NCBI GenBank assembly: GCA_964352715.1 | Contig: CAYGSU010000114.1 | Location: 1-7,045, forward strand | Direction of reading: 5' to 3' | Origin: JAVKBW01 sp964352715 | Lineage (GTDB): Bacteria > Pseudomonadota > Alphaproteobacteria > UBA8366 > Aestuariispiraceae | Length of the DNA: 7,045 bases | Translations under genes and position numbers: made by a program | Shown: in pieces, positions 4,168-7,045 of the stretch | Position numbering within the stretch: position 1 is the stretch's first letter | Layout of the letters: each line of letters opens with the position of its first letter | The notes under the pieces: generated by a model | The model's database searches: none | Told to the model about the DNA's origin: nothing | Seen by the model: only the letters and a program-made list of their open reading frames with translations

Positions 4168-7045
4168 ATGTCTGACGAAATCCAGATCGCCCGTTCCGAT
4201 GAACCCCAGGGCGACGGAAGTAATCCTTCTGACGGCAGTTTGCTCGAAGATATCGCGATTGATGTCTATGCCGGCGATACCATCAAGGATGGCAGACTGA
4301 GCCTGAACTTCGATCCGTACATGGCCCAGTATATCGTCACCACGGATATGGACCTGATGGTTGTGACCGCCGAAGGCCAGACGATTACCCTGACGAACTA
4401 TACGGATGCTGTCAGTACCGGCTTTCTTACCGGCGTCGATGTGCCGGGCGGCGGAACGTTCGAGGCTGACTCAATCCTCGACATCGCCCAGACCGTCGAT
4501 GATTTGACAGCTGCTCTGGCTGAATTCGATTCCGCTGCCGGTGATCCGGGAGGAACACAGGGCGATACCGGGTTTGGCGGATTTTCGCGTCTTGAAATTC
4601 AGGCGCTGGGCGGCCAGACGATTTCGGAAACCACGGAAGGCCCTGTCACAATCGGCACCACCCCCAACGATTCCGCAGTAAGCCAGTTCATTCCCCTTGT
4701 CGAACGCCGATCCATCACCTTTACCGAAGCTGAAGACGTCGCCGGCCCGGTTGACCTTACAGCCTCCGATCCAGTGCTTATCCTCAGCGGTTCAGCCACC
4801 GGGCTTGAAGATGGCGCGATTGCACTAGGTATCACGGCTGGGCTTACCGATCTCGACGGATCGGAAACCTTGTCACTGACGATCTCCGGCATTCCGGATG
4901 GCGCCGTACTGTCCGCGGGAACAGTAAACCCGGACGGTACGGTCACCCTCACAGCCGACGAACTCGACGGTCTGACAATCACCCCTCCGGCGTTCAGCAG
5001 CGACGACTTCAACCTGACCGTGACCGCGACATCGACGGAACGGTCGAGCGGCGCGACGGCTGAAACGTCAGAGACCATCATCGTGCAGGTTACCGGCGTT
5101 GCCAATGCGCCCAATCTCGCAGTCAGCGATGCCGCCGGTGCCGAAGATACCGCTATTACTCTCGATGTATCGTCCGCACTGGTCGATCTTGACGGCTCCG
5201 AAACCTTGAGCGTTGAACTGTCCGGTATTCCCGATGGTGCAATCCTTCTGTCAAATGGCATGCCAGTTTCTGTCGTCGATGGCGTGTCAACGTTGACCCC
5301 GGATCAGCTTGCCAATCTGACGATCGTCCCGCCTGCCAACAGCAGCGCGGATTTCCAGTTGACTGCCACGGCAACATCCACCGAAACAGACGGCGATACA
5401 GCAACCTCTTCAGCCACAATTGATGTTGCTGTCAACGCCGTTGCCGATAGCCCGACTCTGTCCGCAAGCGACGCGGCCGCCCGATACGGCGATGCGAGTG
5501 ACGATGTTATAACCGGCGGCGGCGGTGACGACGTTCTGGCCGGTGGCGGCGGATCGGACACCATTTTCGCCGGAGACGGCAATGACACACTTGTCGGCGA
5601 TGGCAATCCGAACATGCCCATTGCCGCTGTTCTCGATATCAATGCGGCCCTCGGCACGGATGTAGACGAGGTTCTCACAATAACCGTATCCGGCCTGCCG
5701 GAAGGTGCCGCGCTGACCGTCGGCACCGTCAATCCGGACGGTTCTGTTACCCTCACCCCCGACCAGGCGGATGGCGTGATCATTACGGTTGCGCCTGGCA
5801 CGCCAGACTTCGACCTGACGGTAACCGCCACATCGACCGATACCGATCCTGACGGCAGCACGGTTACTGCGACCGAGTCCACACTCATCACTGTCGCGGT
5901 CGATGAAACCAGCATAGCCGATGCCGATTATCTCGACGGCGGCGCCGGCGCGGACATTCTGCTGGGTGGCGCGGGCGACGATGTTCTGCTCGGCGGGGCC
6001 GGCGATGACACGATCAATACAGGAACCGCCGGGGCGAACGGCGACATCGTCGAAGCCGGCAGCGGCGACGATACGATCATCTATGCAGCACAGGATAATG
6101 TCGGCCTGACCCATGTCGACGGTGGAGAAGACACCGATACCCTGCAGCTTGACCTGACAGGCCTTCAGTTCGTGGATCCTGACGTACAGGCTGATTTGCG
6201 CGCCTTGCAGACTCACCTTGAAAACGGCCAAACCGGGCCGATTACGCTGAACGCCCTGAACCTGGTCGTGGAAAACATCGAATCCGTCGATCTGCGCGTT
6301 GATGGTGCGTCGCTTCCATTCGACGTCAAGGCAGACCCGGCCTCCCTGACAGCCGCAGATGCAACCGGCGCAGAAAACACCGCCATCGCGCTTTCGATCG
6401 ATGCCGCACTCTCCGATACCGATGGGTCAGAGACGCTTTCAATCGAGCTTACCGGCATTCCCGACGGCGCAACCCTCATGTCCGGCGATGATGTCATCGG
6501 CGTTACCGATGGTACGGCAATCCTAACATCAGACCAGTTGGCCGGCCTGACGATCACCCCTGCCGCCGACGACCGATCCGACTTCACCCTGACGGCAACC
6601 GTAACAACCACGGAAACCCTGACAGGCCACACCGAAACAGTAACCGGTACGATTGATGTAACAGTGGACGGTACCGCCTCAGAGGCAACGCTTGTCGTTT
6701 CCGATACCGCCGGCGTCGAAGATCAGGCTATCGATCTTTCCGTGGCCGTGAGTGATATTCAGTCAGGTGATACAGCCAGCATCACCATTTCCGGCATTCC
6801 CGACGGTGCGACCTTGTCCGCCGGCACGGTGAATCCGGATGGATCGGTCACGCTGACCCCGGATCAGCTAGCCGGCTTGGCCATTACCCCCGCTGCTGAC
6901 GACAGCAACGATTTTACACTGTCTGTTGCTGTCACCACGATTGACGACGAAAGTGGAGACACGGCGACAACGACCGGTTCGATTGCCGTCTCCGTTGCCG
7001 CCGATGCCGATGCCCCGACCCTCACCGTCAACGATGCCGCCGGCA
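4168..7045 (+). CDS. Giant RTX/cadherin-like repeat adhesin, type I secretion substrate (5' part)
   Basis: An uninterrupted frame of 959 codons with no stop before the window end, so the protein is larger. There is no N-terminal hydrophobic signal, as expected for type I (ABC) secretion, whose signal is C-terminal and lies outside the window. Residues 1-211 form an acidic N-terminal region, with a DLMVVTAEGQTITLTNY stretch recalling the prefix domains of BapA-like adhesins. From 212 onward come ~110-115-residue beta-rich repeats with EDTAI, DLDGSETLS, SGIPDGA, TLTPDQLAGLTITP and DFTLT.TATST signatures. RTX nonapeptides (GGxGxDxxx) occur at about 440-479 and 589-638. By hand count there are about 161 Asp/Glu against 12 Lys/Arg, and no Cys or Trp. 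Inferred role: a Ca-stabilised extracellular or surface-anchored adhesin for attachment or biofilm. It belongs to a different transcription unit from hemB. Neither the C-terminal anchor or effector domains nor the cognate TolC/HlyB/HlyD-type exporter genes are visible. Confidence 0.88.
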   Translation, partial: MSDEIQIARSDEPQGDGSNPSDGSLLEDIAIDVYAGDTIKDGRLSLNFDPYMAQYIVTTDMDLMVVTAEGQTITLTNYTDAVSTGFLTGVDVPGGGTFEADSILDIAQTVDDLTAALAEFDSAAGDPGGTQGDTGFGGFSRLEIQALGGQTISETTEGPVTIGTTPNDSAVSQFIPLVERRSITFTEAEDVAGPVDLTASDPVLILSGSATGLEDGAIALGITAGLTDLDGSETLSLTISGIPDGAVLSAGTVNPDGTVTLTADELDGLTITPPAFSSDDFNLTVTATSTERSSGATAETSETIIVQVTGVANAPNLAVSDAAGAEDTAITLDVSSALVDLDGSETLSVELSGIPDGAILLSNGMPVSVVDGVSTLTPDQLANLTIVPPANSSADFQLTATATSTETDGDTATSSATIDVAVNAVADSPTLSASDAAARYGDASDDVITGGGGDDVLAGGGGSDTIFAGDGNDTLVGDGNPNMPIAAVLDINAALGTDVDEVLTITVSGLPEGAALTVGTVNPDGSVTLTPDQADGVIITVAPGTPDFDLTVTATSTDTDPDGSTVTATESTLITVAVDETSIADADYLDGGAGADILLGGAGDDVLLGGAGDDTINTGTAGANGDIVEAGSGDDTIIYAAQDNVGLTHVDGGEDTDTLQLDLTGLQFVDPDVQADLRALQTHLENGQTGPITLNALNLVVENIESVDLRVDGASLPFDVKADPASLTAADATGAENTAIALSIDAALSDTDGSETLSIELTGIPDGATLMSGDDVIGVTDGTAILTSDQLAGLTITPAADDRSDFTLTATVTTTETLTGHTETVTGTIDVTVDGTASEATLVVSDTAGVEDQAIDLSVAVSDIQSGDTASITISGIPDGATLSAGTVNPDGSVTLTPDQLAGLAITPAADDSNDFTLSVAVTTIDDESGDTATTTGSIAVSVAADADAPTLTVNDAAG
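4801..5136 (+). repeat. Adhesin cadherin-like repeat unit 1 (subtype A)
   Basis: Residues 212-323, 112 residues. It runs from GLEDGAIAL through DLDGSETLSLTISGIPDGA and AGTVNPDGTVTLTADEL to APNLAVSDAA. The acidic ED and DLDGSE loops are the likely calcium ligands between units, inferred from the cadherin-like family. Subtype A is marked by the short SAGTVNPDG turn. Confidence 0.8.
5137..5478 (+). repeat. Adhesin cadherin-like repeat unit 2 (subtype B)
   Basis: Residues 324-437, 114 residues, from GAEDTAITLDVSSAL to DSPTLSASDAA. It keeps DLDGSETLS, SGIPDGA and LTPDQLANLTI. In place of the AGTVNPDG turn it has SNGMPVSVVDGVSTLT, which defines subtype B. Confidence 0.8.
5485..5604 (+). repeat. 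RTX nonapeptide block 1
   Basis: Residues 440-479. After a degenerate YGDASDDVI start there are tandem nonapeptides GGGGDDVLA, GGGGSDTIF and AGDGNDTLV, then a partial GDG. Such GGxGxDxxx arrays form a parallel beta-roll that binds calcium and folds after secretion. At about 3.5 repeats it is a small block. Confidence 0.88.
5932..6081 (+). repeat. RTX nonapeptide block 2
   Basis: Residues 589-638. Nonapeptides GGAGADILL, GGAGDDVLL and GGAGDDTIN are followed by a spacer (TGTAGANGDIVE) and a last AGSGDDTII. This is the canonical RTX calcium-binding beta-roll pattern. It is followed directly by an acidic DGGEDTDTLQLDLTG segment. Confidence 0.9.
6118..6306 (+). other. Post-RTX companion segment within the adhesin
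   Basis: Residues 651-713, from DGGEDTDTLQLDLTG through a short helical-looking stretch (VQADLRALQTHLENG) to LNLVVENIESVDLRVDG. It matches neither the RTX nonapeptide nor the cadherin-like repeat. From memory, segments ending in a nIEsvdlrvDG-like strand often follow RTX blocks in large secreted proteins, capping the beta-roll. I infer a cap or companion module travelling with RTX block 2. Confidence 0.5.
6367..6711 (+). repeat. Adhesin cadherin-like repeat unit 4 (subtype B)
   Basis: Residues 734-848, 115 residues, from GAENTAIALSIDAAL to EATLVVSDTA. It keeps DTDGSETLSIEL, TGIPDGATL, LTSDQLAGLTITPAA and DFTLTATVTT. The turn reads SGDDVIGVTDGTAILT, resembling unit 2 rather than its immediate neighbours. 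The ED calcium pair of the opening is EN here. Confidence 0.8.
6712..7041 (+). repeat. Adhesin cadherin-like repeat unit 5 (subtype A)
   Basis: Residues 849-958, 110 residues, from GVEDQAIDLSVAV to DAPTLTVNDAA. It has SGIPDGATLSAGTVNPDGSVTLT, as in units 1 and 3. The DLDGSETLS motif is altered to DIQSGDTAS, shortened by about two residues. A sixth unit begins with the Gly codon at 7042, showing that the array continues past the window. Confidence 0.8.

Larger units (their letters stand above)
5479..6366 (+). repeat. Adhesin repeat unit 3 (subtype A), interrupted by two RTX-containing segments
   Basis: Residues 438-733. The repeat core lies at about 483-581 (PIAAVLDINAAL, VSGLPEGAALTVGTVNPDGSVTLTPDQ, FDLTVTATSTD, STLITVAVDE), and its final strand seems to resume at 719-733 (DVKADPASLTAADAT). 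Core plus tail add up to about 114 residues, the length of an ordinary unit. The usual GAEDTAI opening is replaced by the first RTX block. The second RTX block plus a linker sits before the closing strand. The core is degraded relative to the others: SGLPEG instead of SGIPDG, and TDVDEVL instead of DLDGSETL. Confidence 0.65.

Noticed and set aside
4599..6632. Several long minus-strand frames opposite the adhesin gene
   Set aside because: They arise from the repetitive, codon-biased plus-strand frame. Their translations are Ser/Val/Thr-rich mirrors of the repeats, and the plus-strand frame has RTX motifs and a proper ribosome site.

Overview
The window looks like chromosome from an alphaproteobacterium, most likely of the order Hyphomicrobiales (Rhizobiales). 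This is inferred from three things: an LdtR-like MarR regulator beside hemB, a HemB with the aspartate-rich (Mg-type) metal site, and GC-rich codon use with strong Shine-Dalgarno sequences. The genus cannot be named from this sequence.

Layout. Positions 1-86 hold the 3' end of a glutaryl-CoA dehydrogenase-like acyl-CoA dehydrogenase (gcdH). A secreted MlaC-family phospholipid-binding protein follows on the same strand (163-795). Convergent to it, 21 bp away, is a MarR-family regulator on the minus strand (817-1275, LdtR-like). A 256-bp divergent regulatory region (1276-1531) carries a perfect 12-bp palindrome near the regulator start and a candidate promoter for the plus-strand genes. Next are an O-acetylhomoserine sulfhydrylase (1532-2824, metY-like) and, 13 bp later, porphobilinogen synthase (hemB, 2838-3842), closed by a likely intrinsic terminator. 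Up to hemB these are housekeeping genes for lysine/tryptophan catabolism, envelope lipid transport, sulfur amino acid synthesis and tetrapyrrole synthesis.

The character changes after hemB. A 325-bp intergenic region contains a 72-bp tract that is about 93% A+T. It is followed by a very large reading frame starting at 4168 that is still open at the window end (at least 959 codons). It encodes a strongly acidic, cysteine-free, tryptophan-free protein without a signal peptide. After a ~210-residue N-terminal region it consists of ~110-115-residue Ca-binding cadherin-like/T1SS-type repeats, with two RTX nonapeptide blocks placed within one repeat. This is a giant type I-secreted RTX adhesin or biofilm protein, and its C-terminal secretion signal lies beyond the window.

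The most notable observations are the organisation of the adhesin (RTX cassettes interrupting one repeat, and an apparent A-B-A-B-A alternation of repeat subtypes), the AT-rich tract in front of it as a possible silencing or regulatory site, and the palindrome at the ldtR promoter. No RNA genes, insertion sequences, CRISPR arrays or attachment sites were seen.
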